The position numbers were made by a program, and so were the translations under genes. Of a stretch of DNA of 64,000 nt, positions 34,401-43,582 are shown in pieces. The notes below the pieces were generated by a model. The model saw only the letters and a program-made list of their open reading frames with translations. It had not been told where the DNA came from and did no database searches. Source of the DNA: Arthrobacter sp. ES3-54 (GTDB lineage: Bacteria; Actinomycetota; Actinomycetes; Actinomycetales; Micrococcaceae); assembly GCF_029504395.1 (NCBI RefSeq), contig NZ_JAQFIF010000004.1, positions 186,001-250,000 on the forward strand. The letters run 5' to 3'. Numbering within the stretch: the stretch's first letter is position 1; the number at the start of each line of letters is the position of its first letter.

Positions 34401-35183
34401 ATGATCGAGATCCTGAACCCCACCGAACTGGGCAGAGCAAAAGAGACCGGCACCCTAGTCGCTGACATCTTGCAGTCGCTGAAAATCCGTAGCACGGTCG
34501 GCACGAACCTCCTGGACATTGACCGGTGGGCCCAGACCATGATCGTCGAGGCTGGAGCGCTGTCCTGTTACGTCGACTACGAGCCATCCTTCGGACGCGG
34601 GCCGTTCGGTCACTACATTTGCACGGCCGTCAACGACGCCGTGCTCCACGGACTGCCCTACAACTACACGCTTGCCGACGGCGACCTGCTGACCCTGGAC
34701 CTCGCCGTCTCCAAAGGAGGAGTTGCTGCAGACTCCGCCATCAGCTTCATCGTGGGCGGCTCCAAGCCCCCGGAGAGCGTCGCGATGATCAGCGCGACCG
34801 AGCGCGCATTGAACGCAGGAATAGCCGCTGCCGGACCCGGGGCTCGCATCGGCGACATCTCACATGCCATCGGCTCGGTCCTCAGCGCGGCCGGGTACCC
34901 GATCAACACCGAGTTCGGGGGTCATGGCATCGGATCGACGATGCACCAGGACCCGCACATTGCGAACACCGGACGGCCAGGCCGTGGATACAAACTGCGC
35001 CCTGGGCTGCTGCTCGCATTGGAGCCATGGGTCATGGCCGACACCGCTGAACTCATCACCGACGCCGACGGGTGGACACTCCGAAGTGCGACCGGCTGCC
35101 GGACAGCCCACAGTGAGCACACGATCGCTATCACCGACGACGGAGCCGAAATCCTCACTTTGCCGACGCAGGCGCACCCGTGA
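34401..35183 (+). CDS. map: Type I methionine aminopeptidase
   Basis: The 260-residue enzyme removes N-terminal Met from new proteins. The metal ligands of the pita-bread fold are visible: Asp in LLTLDLAVSKGGVAADSA (two Asp), His in GGHGIG and Glu in ALEPWV, with a final Glu in AHSEHTIAIT. A substrate-pocket His-containing segment, ICTAVNDAVLHGLP, is present. It is shorter and more divergent than the usual housekeeping copy, and it is divergent from an XRE regulator, so it is likely an extra copy under its own control. Confidence 0.92.
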   Translation: MIEILNPTELGRAKETGTLVADILQSLKIRSTVGTNLLDIDRWAQTMIVEAGALSCYVDYEPSFGRGPFGHYICTAVNDAVLHGLPYNYTLADGDLLTLDLAVSKGGVAADSAISFIVGGSKPPESVAMISATERALNAGIAAAGPGARIGDISHAIGSVLSAAGYPINTEFGGHGIGSTMHQDPHIANTGRPGRGYKLRPGLLLALEPWVMADTAELITDADGWTLRSATGCRTAHSEHTIAITDDGAEILTLPTQAHP

Positions 35184-35280
35184 GATCGGAGCCCCACCTG
35201 CCCTATGCTCCCGGCGTCTCATCACGAATCACGGGTGAAATGGACGGTTCCCGATGTCCCGCCTGCCGCCCGGCCCGGCA

Positions 35281-36513
35281 TCATTTGGCGAGGTACGACA
35301 GTGCGGCGACGACATGAGTTTGGACGCCCATGGACAGGGTTGGGTCGATCACGGGGGCGAAGAACGGGGAGTGGTTCCCCGGGATGTCCTGCCTCACCGT
35401 TCCCTTCGCGGCCGCCGCCCGGTAGGCGTCCGGGTCCGCACCGCCGAGGAGCCAGAATGTGTACGGCACGCCGAATGCAGCCGGAATGCGGCTGAAATCC
35501 TCCGAAGCCGTCTGCCTCTCGGCCCTGTGCACGGCGTCGGCACCAAAATGGGCGGAGAACGCGGCCCGGACCTGCTCAGTCACGGCCGCGTCGTTGCTGG
35601 TGAGCGGGAACTGGTCGTAATACTCGAAGTCAGGCTCCTGGGGCGATCCGGCGGCCGCGCACTCGCCGTTGACAATCCGCTCAATCGCGGCGAGCACCCT
35701 GGCCCGGACCTGGTTGTCGTAAGTGCGGATATTCAGCAGCAGTGTGGCGCGGTCCGGGATGATGTTCGATTTCGTGCCGGCGTTGAGCGCCCCGACGGTG
35801 ACGACGGCGAAGTCCCCGGGCTTCGTCTCCCGCGAGACGATTGACTGCAACCTGAGCACGATGGAGGAGGCCAGCACCACTGGGTCCACGGACATGTGCG
35901 GCATCGAGCCGTGCGCGCCCTTCCCATACACGGTGATCTTGAGCGAATCTCCGGCCGAAAGGACTGGCCCGTCCGTGGTGGCGACCGTCCCCGCCGGCAT
36001 TGGCATCACGTGCTGGGCGAGGACGACGTCGGGCCCTGGCACCTTGGTGACGAGTCCGTCGGCGACCATCGCTTTGGACCCTGCTCCGATTTCTTCGGCC
36101 GGTTGGAACAGGGCGATGTAGGTCCCGGACCATGCTCGCCTGCCGTCCGCCATGAGCTTGGCGGCTCCGAGCAGCGCACTGACGTGAAGGTCGTGACCGC
36201 ACGCATGCATGATCCCGTCCATTGCCGAGGCATAGGACAGCCCCGTTGCCTCGGTGACGGGTAAGGCGTCCATGTCGGCGCGCGCAAGAACAGTTGGGCC
36301 AACTCCGTTCGCGAGGACGCCGACGACGCCGGTCCCTCCAATGCGGGTCACCGCAAAGCCGAAGGCAGTGAGTTTCTCTTCGACAATCTTCGAAGTCTCA
36401 TGCTCCTCGAGGCTCAGTTCGGGATGCCGGTGCAGCTGGGTGTACGTTTCCCGGAGCCAGGCGAGCTCGGAATCGAGGCCTGCCAGGACTGTCTCGGAAC
36501 TGTTCATGCGCAT
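35281..36513 (-). CDS. M20 family amidohydrolase (hippurate hydrolase-like)
   Basis: The protein of about 410 residues matches the M20D amidohydrolases (IAA-amino acid/hippurate hydrolases, N-acyl aminoacylases). Motifs include LHRHPELSLEEHETS near residue 30, VLARADMDALPVTE near 78, MHACGHDLHVSALLGAAKLM, LFQPAEEIGAGSKAMV and KGAHGSMPH. These contain the expected di-metal Cys/His/Glu ligands. The final His is in GNHSPFFAP. ATG 36513 and ATG 36504 are both possible starts. It cleaves an amide bond of an acylated amino acid, the exact one unknown. Confidence 0.92.
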   Translation of the reverse strand: MRMNSSETVLAGLDSELAWLRETYTQLHRHPELSLEEHETSKIVEEKLTAFGFAVTRIGGTGVVGVLANGVGPTVLARADMDALPVTEATGLSYASAMDGIMHACGHDLHVSALLGAAKLMADGRRAWSGTYIALFQPAEEIGAGSKAMVADGLVTKVPGPDVVLAQHVMPMPAGTVATTDGPVLSAGDSLKITVYGKGAHGSMPHMSVDPVVLASSIVLRLQSIVSRETKPGDFAVVTVGALNAGTKSNIIPDRATLLLNIRTYDNQVRARVLAAIERIVNGECAAAGSPQEPDFEYYDQFPLTSNDAAVTEQVRAAFSAHFGADAVHRAERQTASEDFSRIPAAFGVPYTFWLLGGADPDAYRAAAAKGTVRQDIPGNHSPFFAPVIDPTLSMGVQTHVVAALSYLAK

Positions 36514-36708
36514 CACGCTTTCGGAGTCCGGGCGCCTCCACGGGCCAGGCGCAACTGACAGTCAGCTTAGTCCTGCTGAGGCATGTTCTGGGTGCCTCTG
36601 CCGTGTTGGGGATTTGGCTTTCGGGCGCGATTTCTTTCTGGATGGCGACGCCGCTGGTAAGGAAGCGATATGTCATCTCTGTATTGCCGACTGCGAGTAA
36701 AGCAAAGG

Positions 36709-36741
36709 CTTTAACGAGTATGAACCGTTCTTTAACGGGTA
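36709..36741. promoter_or_regulatory. Direct repeats CTTTAACGRGTA, 21 bases apart
   Basis: CTTTAACGAGTA (36709-36720) and CTTTAACGGGTA (36730-36741) are spaced two helical turns apart. CCGTT-CTTT-AACGG forms a palindrome overlapping the second copy. A DNA-binding protein acting on the flanking divergent genes is likely, but its identity is unknown. Confidence 0.5.
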
Positions 36742-36887
36742 GCCGCCACCGGGGTTGTCGCGGCTCGGGACTCGTTACGATGGGGTCTCCCGGGCCGGTG
36801 AATCCGGCGGGATGAATTCGGCGGCAAGACTCAATCACGCCGCAGTCAGGGCTTTTGTCCCGGATGATGTTCACGACGAATGGCCGC

Positions 36888-36933
36888 CGCCCTCAGATCC
36901 CTCGGCGCACCGCCCTCAGATCCCTCGGCGCAC
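36888..36933. repeat. Perfect 23-base tandem duplication
   Basis: CGCCCTCAGATCCCTCGGCGCAC-type 23-base units occur at 36888-36910 and 36911-36933 without mismatch. It lies about 60 bases before the GH16 start, within the probable promoter or leader. The first 20 bases of the unit are CGCCCTCAGATCCCTCGGCG. Confidence 0.85.
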
Positions 36934-36995
36934 CGCCGTCGCTGCCATGGTGGTGACGGCTTATTTCACTTCAATGATGACTTTGCGAGGAATTC

Positions 36996-38651
36996 ATGCG
37001 GCGACCGATATTTCCACGCCTAGTCCTTATCGCCACAATTGTCGGTCTCAGTTTGGTGCCCCTGCCCGCCAAGGCAGCTGGGGGAGTGGCGACGGACAAA
37101 GTGGTCAGTGCGCACCAGGCCTCGCTTTCCCGCACCGTGACTTCGCCAGCCTTTACAACCAGCCAAACCAAGGAACTCCTGGTTGCGTTTGTGACCTCTG
37201 ATGGACGTGCCGAAACCGGTGCCCAGCAGTTCACCTCAGTCACTGGTGGCGGGCTCACCTGGCGCCTGCGTAAGCGGACCAACGTTCAGTTCGGGACAGC
37301 AGAAATCTGGCAGGCCGTGTCCAGTGGCATCCTCACGAACGCAAGGGTGACCGCGACGCACAACGGTTCATACCGGGGTTCCATAACGGTCGCCACATTC
37401 ACGGGCGCGGACACGGCCACCGATGGAGCGGTCGGGGGTGCCAGCGGGCCCACGGGAGCGCCCACCGCTTCGCTTAGCACCACCCGCACCGGCTCCTGGG
37501 TGTGGGGTGTGGGAAATGACTGGAGTGCGTCCACAGCCCGCACCGTGGGAAGCGGTCAAACCAAGGTCGATGAGTACCTTGCCGGCAGCGGCGGCACGTT
37601 CTGGACGCAACGCCAAACTGTGCCCGGCACAGTGACGGCGCCATCTACCGTCAGAATCAATGACACCGCTCCCACTACGGACAGGTGGAATATGTCTCTG
37701 ATCGAGGTTCGGCCGGCCCCGGCGGCGCCGGTGTTCACGGCGTCCTCGCCTCCGGCGACGGCCACGGTCGGTACCGCCTACACCTATACGTTTGCCGCGA
37801 CGGGTAGTCCGGCGCCGACGTTCAGGGTGGCCTCCGGTGCCCTGCCGGCCGGGCTGGGCCTGAACAGCACTTCCGGGGTCCTGTCCGGGACCCCGACGAC
37901 GGCCGGGCCGGCGACGTTCACTGTCGCCGCGGCGAACGGGGTCAGCCCCGACGCGGTCACGCCCTCCCGCACGATCACGGTGAACCCGGCCCCGGCGCCT
38001 GACGGTACTCAGGCCGCCGTCGTCTTCGGGTGGGGTCCGGTGGTTACCGGGGACGAGTTTTCCTACACGGGCGCGCCGAATCCGTTGAAGTGGGGCGTCT
38101 ACAACAGTCCGGGACATGCGGGCAACGGGATCCGGAGCCCGAACGCGTGGTCCGTGAACGGCAGCGTGGTTACCGTCAGCGGCGACTCGGCGGGCACTAC
38201 CGGCGGCATGTCAGCCAAGTTTGCCCAGCAGCAATACGGACGCTGGGAAGTCCGGATGAAGACCAGCGCCCGGGATCCGAAATACCACCCAGTCCTGATC
38301 CTCTGGCCGAACAACAACACGTCCCCCAACTGCGCGGAGATTGATTACGCCGAAGGAACGTCCGACACGTCCAGGATCAAGTTCTTCCTGCACTACGCAT
38401 GCAGCGGCTCGAACTTCCAGACTCAGACAGCGCAGCCGATCGATACAACTCAGTGGCACAATTACGCGGTGCAGTGGACCCCGTCCGGAATCACCGGCTA
38501 CATCGACGGCGTGCAATGGTTCACCGACACAGACCCGGCGCACCAGCCCACGGTCGGGATGCACCAAACAATCCAGCTGGACTGGTTCCCGGACGGGACC
38601 GCCACCCTACCAAGCCAGATGCAGGTCGACTGGATCCGCGTCTACGGCTAG
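36996..38651 (+). CDS. Secreted glycoside hydrolase family 16 protein with Ig-like domain
   Basis: The 551-residue protein has a signal peptide (MRRPIFPRLVLIATIVGLSL ending near AKA), an N-terminal beta-rich domain of about 200 residues with Thr/Ser/Gly-rich strands, a putative-Ig (He_PIG-like) domain (residues 240-330; FTASSPPATATVGTAYTYTF, TPTTAGPATFTVAAANGV), and a C-terminal GH16 domain. The GH16 catalytic motif is visible as CAEIDYAEGTSD, containing the ExDxxE acids, and the fold ends WIRVYG. Such enzymes cut beta-1,3/1,4-glucans or related polysaccharides outside the cell. GAGGAATTC precedes ATG. It is monocistronic. Confidence 0.9.
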   Translation: MRRPIFPRLVLIATIVGLSLVPLPAKAAGGVATDKVVSAHQASLSRTVTSPAFTTSQTKELLVAFVTSDGRAETGAQQFTSVTGGGLTWRLRKRTNVQFGTAEIWQAVSSGILTNARVTATHNGSYRGSITVATFTGADTATDGAVGGASGPTGAPTASLSTTRTGSWVWGVGNDWSASTARTVGSGQTKVDEYLAGSGGTFWTQRQTVPGTVTAPSTVRINDTAPTTDRWNMSLIEVRPAPAAPVFTASSPPATATVGTAYTYTFAATGSPAPTFRVASGALPAGLGLNSTSGVLSGTPTTAGPATFTVAAANGVSPDAVTPSRTITVNPAPAPDGTQAAVVFGWGPVVTGDEFSYTGAPNPLKWGVYNSPGHAGNGIRSPNAWSVNGSVVTVSGDSAGTTGGMSAKFAQQQYGRWEVRMKTSARDPKYHPVLILWPNNNTSPNCAEIDYAEGTSDTSRIKFFLHYACSGSNFQTQTAQPIDTTQWHNYAVQWTPSGITGYIDGVQWFTDTDPAHQPTVGMHQTIQLDWFPDGTATLPSQMQVDWIRVYG

Positions 38652-38711
38652 CCCCCGGCTCACCAGACCGGCTGCCATGTTGGGCTGCATGCTTTGCTCC
38701 TGAGCGACTGC

Positions 38712-39287
38712 TCAGCGATCGAGCCTTACCGCTCCCACGACATCGTCAGCGCGCAGGTCGTGCATGGTGGCCTGCCAGGATCCGAAACGGCCGTAGTTGC
38801 CCGGTTCCAAGATGCTCTGCCAACCCTGTTCGACTTCGGCCCTCAAATCCTCCGGCCAATACGGGCGGCCGAGATCCCGTGCTCCTGCCGCCGTGAGCCG
38901 GTCCTCGAAATCGGCGAAAACACGATTCAGGCGGGCGTCCAAGTCTCCATCGCTTTCCCCGGCAATTTCCGGGGCGAGCGGACTCTCGTTCAGGACCGAA
39001 TGCCAGTCGTGAAAGTGCGAGAGCAGTGCCCGGTCCCGCGGCACCCTGCAGGTCAAGAGAACTTCTCCCACAGACGGCCTGCAGAGATCCACCAGGTCTT
39101 GGCGCCTGATCTTGGCCCAGAACCAGAGCGCCCCGTCACCCACGGTGGAGAGCTTCCTAGCCATCTGTTGGAGCATCCAGGCGTAGGCGTCCACGTACAA
39201 GGGCTCGGCGAGCGAAGTGTCCGGCACGAGTACGCCGGTGGACAGCAGGGCATCCACCGCTTCCTGGGTCTGAATCGTGTGAAGCAA
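38712..39287 (-). CDS. DUF3841 domain-containing protein
   Basis: The product of about 191 residues matches the DUF3841 pattern: LHTIQTQEAVDALLSTGVLVPDTSLAEPLYVDAYAWMLQQM near the N-terminus and GARDLGRPYWPEDLRAEVEQGWQSILEP at the end. These proteins are uncharacterised. I choose TTG 39287 (MLHTIQT) because it aligns with the family start; a GTG at 39374 is an alternative. It diverges from the LLM gene at 39509. Confidence 0.78.
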   Translation of the reverse strand: MLHTIQTQEAVDALLSTGVLVPDTSLAEPLYVDAYAWMLQQMARKLSTVGDGALWFWAKIRRQDLVDLCRPSVGEVLLTCRVPRDRALLSHFHDWHSVLNESPLAPEIAGESDGDLDARLNRVFADFEDRLTAAGARDLGRPYWPEDLRAEVEQGWQSILEPGNYGRFGSWQATMHDLRADDVVGAVRLDR

Positions 39288-39508
39288 TAGCCGCTCTGCG
39301 GAGAGGTCGTAGCCGATCCGGCCCCTGGGAACGGCGTCGGCTGCGCGGGCGTTTGTGATTGGAAGGGTCAGCACAGGACCAGCATGGCTGAGAGCACCGA
39401 CGCCAAAGGCAGAGACTGTCGGTCGAGCCGGTCGTGAGCCGAAGCTCTCCCTCGGGCCGCCCACCTCGCTTCCGAAAGCCCGAGGTCTATGAGATGTTGT
39501 GAGAACTT

Positions 39509-40525
39509 ATGAAACGGATTGGTTTTCTGTCCTTCGGCCACTGGGGCGACGTCCCGGGTTCGCGCGTGCGTTCCGCCCGGGACGCGCTCCTGCAGGGGAT
39601 TGAGCTGGCCGTGGCCGCGGAGGAAGCCGGCGTCGACGGAGCGTTCTTCCGGGTCCATCACTTTGCCGAGCAGCAGGCCTCGCCATTCCCGCTCCTCGCC
39701 GCGATTGCCGCCCGGACCTCTCGGATCGAGATGGGCACCGGAGTCATCGACATGCGGTACGAGAACCCGCTCTACATGGCCGAGGAAGCTGCCTCCGTCG
39801 ACCTCATCAGCGGCGGCCGCCTGCAGCTGGGGGTCAGCCGGGGTTCCCCCGAGACAGTCCTTGACGGCTACGAAGCCTTTGGGCACCATCCGGCGGAGGG
39901 CGAGTCCGGCGCCGACATGGCCCGCCGGCACACGGAGCGCTTCCGGGCCGCCATCGCCGGGGCGGGCATGGCCAGGGGCAATCCGCAGGTCAGCGGGCAC
40001 AGCGGGCCGGTCCCAATACAACCCCTTTCCCCGACGCTCCCTCAGCGGATCTGGTGGGGCGCCGGAAACCGAGCCAGCGCCCGGTGGGCGGGACAGCAGA
40101 GCATGAACCTCATGTCCTCGACCCTGCTGACGGAGGACACCGGGGTCCCCTTCGATGAGCTGCAGGCCGAGCAGATCGCCGGATTCCGGGAGGCCTGGGC
40201 AGCGGCAGGCCATCTGCGCACGCCGCGGGTGTCCGTATCGCGAAGCATTATTCCGCTGATCGATGACGAATCGCGGCGATACTTCGGGCTGCGCGCGCAG
40301 GCCGACGCCCGGGATCAGGTGGGCTACCTCGACGGCGGGCTGGCCCGCTTCGGGCGCAGCTACATCGGTGAACCCGACCGCCTGATTGAGGAGCTCTCCC
40401 GGGACGCGGCCATGGCCGCCGCGGACACGTTGCTGGTCACCGTCCCCAATCAGCTTGGCGTGGACTTCAACGTCCGGCTGCTCGAGTCGATATCCCGCGA
40501 CGTCCGGCCCTCATGGGGGGAGTGA
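39509..40525 (+). CDS. LLM class flavin-dependent oxidoreductase (paralogue of 4595)
   Basis: This 338-residue luciferase-like monooxygenase starts MKRIGFLSFGHWGDVPGSRV and shares the motifs FFRVHHFAEQQASPFPLLAA, MGTGVIDMRYENPLYMAEEA, GGRLQLGVSRGSPE and the C-terminal VTVPNQLGVDFN with the protein at 4595. Both align along their full length with only local differences. The start is supported by the motif position, though the ribosome binding site is weak. It faces the M1 peptidase gene convergently and has no partner gene nearby that suggests a substrate. Confidence 0.9.
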   Translation: MKRIGFLSFGHWGDVPGSRVRSARDALLQGIELAVAAEEAGVDGAFFRVHHFAEQQASPFPLLAAIAARTSRIEMGTGVIDMRYENPLYMAEEAASVDLISGGRLQLGVSRGSPETVLDGYEAFGHHPAEGESGADMARRHTERFRAAIAGAGMARGNPQVSGHSGPVPIQPLSPTLPQRIWWGAGNRASARWAGQQSMNLMSSTLLTEDTGVPFDELQAEQIAGFREAWAAAGHLRTPRVSVSRSIIPLIDDESRRYFGLRAQADARDQVGYLDGGLARFGRSYIGEPDRLIEELSRDAAMAAADTLLVTVPNQLGVDFNVRLLESISRDVRPSWGE

Positions 40526-40565
40526 CGCGGGCGCCCGCCCCCAACACTCCGGACAGAAGCGGGAG

Positions 40566-42173
40566 CTATCTCCTCGTCGCGTCCGGGGAAACCGAGTGCC
40601 GAGCCGTTTCCTGAGGCACCGAATCTTTCGTTCCTGAGAGCTGCGGCATCGCGGGACGGTCGCCCTCACGCAGCCAGTCGTCGAAGAACGCGTCGAGCTG
40701 CTGACCTGAGGCTCTTTCCATGACGGCCTGGAAGTCTTCCGTCGTCGCCGTCGCGTCGTTGTATCGGGTCAGCCACAACCGGGCGCCCGCGAAGAACGCC
40801 GCGTCGCCAATCTTCGCGCGCAGCGCATGGAGGGCAGCCGCACCACGGACATAGATCTGGCCCACGAAAAGGTTGTCGCGGCCCGGGTCAGCGATGTTGA
40901 GCGCCCAGCGGTTGTTCGCGTCGAGGTACGCCACGGCGTCCGCGAACTGCTCCGGCATGGTCGCCGCGCCTTGGTGCTCAGCCCACAGCCACTCGATGTA
41001 CGTCGCCCAGCCCTCGTTCAGCCAGATCTCCTTCCAGTCAGACGGGCTCACCGCGTCACCGAACCACTGGTGCCCGAGTTCGTGCACCACCGTGTATTCG
41101 TCCGCGACCTGCGAGTAGACCGGTCGTGTTTGCGTCTCCAGCGCGTAGCCCACCGAGTCGTCGTCGACAATCGCGCCGAACGCCCCGAAGGGGTACCGCC
41201 GGAAGAGGCCCTCCAGGAACGCGATCATCTTCGGCTGCAGCGCGAGTGATGCCTTCGTCTGCGCCAGGGCCGCGCCCGTCACGCCCGAATCGATCGCATT
41301 GATGATCGGCAGACCGTGCGGACCCAGGTCGTGGGACAAGGCAAAGTCGCCGACGGTCGCCGTCGACAGGTAGCTGGCCATCGGGTCCGAGGCCTTCCAC
41401 CTCCATGTGGTCCACCCGGCCTTGGTCGCCGGGCGGCCGGCGGGCAGCCCGTTCGCCACCGCCGTTTTGCCGGCCGGCACCGTGATGCGGAACGTGTAGG
41501 TTGCCTTGTCTTCGGGGTCGTCGTTCACCGGGTACCAGGTCGCAGCGCCTTCGGGTTCGTTGACCACCATCGCGCCGTCTGCGGTGGTGACCCACCCGTA
41601 GAGGGCCCCGGTGGTGTCGAGCGCCCGGCCGGTGATCCCGCCGTACTCGACCACGATCGTCGTCGTCTGTCCCGTCTTGAGCTTTGGCCGCAGTCCGATC
41701 GTGAGTTCCCAGATGCGGTTCGCGTCGTCTTCCACTTGGGACCACTCGGCGTCCTCGCCGTCGACCTGCCCGCGTAGCCACCCGGTGGCGCCGTTGCCCT
41801 GCGACTTCTGGTGCTTGGCAAGCTCGCCGTCGACCTGGACCGACGTGACGCCGAGGCCGCGCAGGTCGAAGTTGAGCGACTCCAGGTTCTGCTTCGCACG
41901 GAGGGTGATTGTGGCGACGCCGCTGAGGCGGCCCGTGAGCACCGTGGGATTGGTCGGCGGCGTGTAGCGGAGGGCGAGGTCGTAGTGCAGTACGTCGTAC
42001 CCGCCGTTGCCGGCGAACGGGAAGTACTCGTCGCCGCTGCCGGGAGCACCCGCTGAGTAGCGGGGCCCGTCGTGGGCGGGGGCGGCTTGCGCCGTCCCGC
42101 TGATTGCGCCAGCACCGGCCACCACCAGCACGACGGCGATCGTTGTGCGACGCATGAACCGCTGCCCAATCAT
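40566..42173 (-). CDS. Secreted M1 family metallopeptidase
   Basis: The 535-residue protein begins with a signal peptide (MIGQRFMRRTTIAVVLVVAG to about residue 30, ending in AQA). The zinc site VVHELGHQWFGD with downstream NEGWATYIEW gives the HExxH-x18-E motif of gluzincin aminopeptidases. The exopeptidase GAMEN-type segment appears as GYALETQT. The length of about 500 mature residues lacks the long C-terminal helical domain of larger M1 enzymes, as in other actinobacterial secreted members. It probably trims peptides outside the cell. ATG 42173 is the start; no strong ribosome binding site is seen. Confidence 0.92.
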   Translation of the reverse strand: MIGQRFMRRTTIAVVLVVAGAGAISGTAQAAPAHDGPRYSAGAPGSGDEYFPFAGNGGYDVLHYDLALRYTPPTNPTVLTGRLSGVATITLRAKQNLESLNFDLRGLGVTSVQVDGELAKHQKSQGNGATGWLRGQVDGEDAEWSQVEDDANRIWELTIGLRPKLKTGQTTTIVVEYGGITGRALDTTGALYGWVTTADGAMVVNEPEGAATWYPVNDDPEDKATYTFRITVPAGKTAVANGLPAGRPATKAGWTTWRWKASDPMASYLSTATVGDFALSHDLGPHGLPIINAIDSGVTGAALAQTKASLALQPKMIAFLEGLFRRYPFGAFGAIVDDDSVGYALETQTRPVYSQVADEYTVVHELGHQWFGDAVSPSDWKEIWLNEGWATYIEWLWAEHQGAATMPEQFADAVAYLDANNRWALNIADPGRDNLFVGQIYVRGAAALHALRAKIGDAAFFAGARLWLTRYNDATATTEDFQAVMERASGQQLDAFFDDWLREGDRPAMPQLSGTKDSVPQETARHSVSPDATRR

Positions 42174-42382
42174 CGGCTTCCTCCCGCCGTCCGTTCTAAG
42201 CCGATCTTTGTTCCGTCGGCCGAGATTTGGTATCCAATCATCATGGGCCTTTCTTGGTCATTAGTGTCGACTCTCAAGGTGCCAATGGCCGATTTTCCCC
42301 GGCGGTAAGGGGGGGGGCGACAGGGCAGGCCGGGCCTTCCAGCCCTACGGCTCACACGAGTACTCCACCGCCATATCCGAAA

Positions 42383-43390
42383 TCATGTGGCTGGGGTGAC
42401 GGTGGCTTCGTAGGTGAGGATTTCGGTGCCGTTGCCTTCCTCGCCGTTGTCGGGGGCGACCTTCATGGTGAGGTGTCCGCCGTCGGCCGTCATCTTGAAC
42501 GGGTTGCGCGTGGCCACGTGCCCTGCGGTGGACCACTGCTGGAACGGGACGTCGCGGATCACGCTGCGGGACTTGAGGTCGATCATCGCCATGCCACCGA
42601 GTTCGTAGGTGGTACCCGTGCCGCCAGCCGCCGCGGTCTGCGTGAGGTTGGTGATCCCGCTGCAGAGCATTCTGGAGCTGGGCACGTACTGGCAGTCCTG
42701 GTAATCGATGAAGTAGTTCGGGTTCTCCCAGGTCGAGAGCTGCTTGCCCTGAAGGTCCCATTCCGCGAAGCGGCGTGAACCCCAGGTGTTGCCGACCAGG
42801 TGGCCGGTCTGCTTGTCCAACACAATGCCGCCGAAGTGGTCCTTCACCTCGAACTGCTTGTGGACGTCCAGGGTGTTCGCGTCCACGCGGTAGATGATGG
42901 CGCTGCTGTCGGGCCGGTACTGGGCCACCGGGATCCAGACGTTGGTCCCGTCGAAGTCGATGCCGCCCGGGTGGTACATGTCGCCCTCGCCCAGGAAGAT
43001 GTCCTTTTGCAGGTTGCCGGCCTTGTCCATGACGAACAGGTGGCCTACGCCCTTGCCGGGGGTGCGGTCGAACCCGTTCTGCGGCGTCGGGAACTTCACG
43101 GTCGGTTCGATGATCTGAACGGCCGAGAGGAAGATGTGGTCCTGGCTGTAGGCGATTCCCTCGGTGTGGAACGTAGGGAAGTTGAGCTTCAGCTTGGATG
43201 TCTGCTGCCAGTTCGTGTTCCGGTCAACGCCGTTGAAGGCGTCGGCCAGCGCCGTGTTCCTGTCACCATGGTTGCCGGCAGCGGCGTTGTCACCGGCTGC
43301 CTGGGCAGCCGCGGTGGCGCTGATTGCGGACGCGGCCAGGACGATTGCTGCGGCGGCGGTGAGGATGACTCGGGTGCGCGTGGTGCTCAT
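42383..43390 (-). CDS. Secreted DUF6454 family protein
   Basis: This 335-residue protein has a signal peptide (MSTTRTRVILTAAAAIVLAA, cleavage near AQAAGD) and a repeated beta-strand structure: IAYSQDHIFLSAVQI, YHPGGIDFDGTNVWIPVAQYRPDSS, FGGIVLDKQTGHLVGNTWGSRRFAEW, DYQDCQYVPSSRMLCSGITN. This is the DUF6454 family, a beta-propeller-like extracellular protein of unknown role. ATG 43390 follows AGAGG; upstream codons are repeat sequence and not translated. It diverges from the PadR gene. Confidence 0.85.
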   Translation of the reverse strand: MSTTRTRVILTAAAAIVLAASAISATAAAQAAGDNAAAGNHGDRNTALADAFNGVDRNTNWQQTSKLKLNFPTFHTEGIAYSQDHIFLSAVQIIEPTVKFPTPQNGFDRTPGKGVGHLFVMDKAGNLQKDIFLGEGDMYHPGGIDFDGTNVWIPVAQYRPDSSAIIYRVDANTLDVHKQFEVKDHFGGIVLDKQTGHLVGNTWGSRRFAEWDLQGKQLSTWENPNYFIDYQDCQYVPSSRMLCSGITNLTQTAAAGGTGTTYELGGMAMIDLKSRSVIRDVPFQQWSTAGHVATRNPFKMTADGGHLTMKVAPDNGEEGNGTEILTYEATVTPAT

Positions 43391-43420
43391 TGGGTAGCCT
43401 CTCAAGGTTTGGTCTGAACA

Positions 43421-43454
43421 GGGTTGGATCTGAACAAGGGTTGGATCTGAACCA
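43421..43454. repeat. 17-base tandem repeat upstream of DUF6454 gene
   Basis: GGGTTGGATCTGAACAA (43421-43437) is followed by GGGTTGGATCTGAACCA (43438-43454). A partial third copy (GGTTTGGTCTGAACA) precedes it. It sits in the 5' leader or promoter. Confidence 0.8.
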
Positions 43455-43555
43455 GGACTCGCGACACTACTTCCCGGCAATGAACCCAGGGTGCGGGCTG
43501 ATGAACAGCAGATTGCGACACGGCCGGCCGCTTCGGTGCAGGAACTGGACCACCA

Positions 43556-43574
43556 CTATGTACTGAGTGTATAG
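43556..43574. promoter_or_regulatory. Probable PadR operator
   Basis: CTATGTACTGAGTGTATAG is an imperfect palindrome (CTATGTAC / GTGTATAG around TGA, six of eight positions) ending eight bases before the PadR start. PadR proteins bind AT-rich palindromes of about this length in front of their own gene. Confidence 0.6.
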
Positions 43575-43582
43575 ATGAGAGT

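Larger units (their letters stand above)
36514..36995. other. 482-base region upstream of the GH16 gene with repeats
   Basis: No supported gene lies here. It is the divergent upstream region of the amidohydrolase and the GH16 gene. The direct repeats at 36709-36741 and 36888-36933 are annotated separately. Confidence 0.5.
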
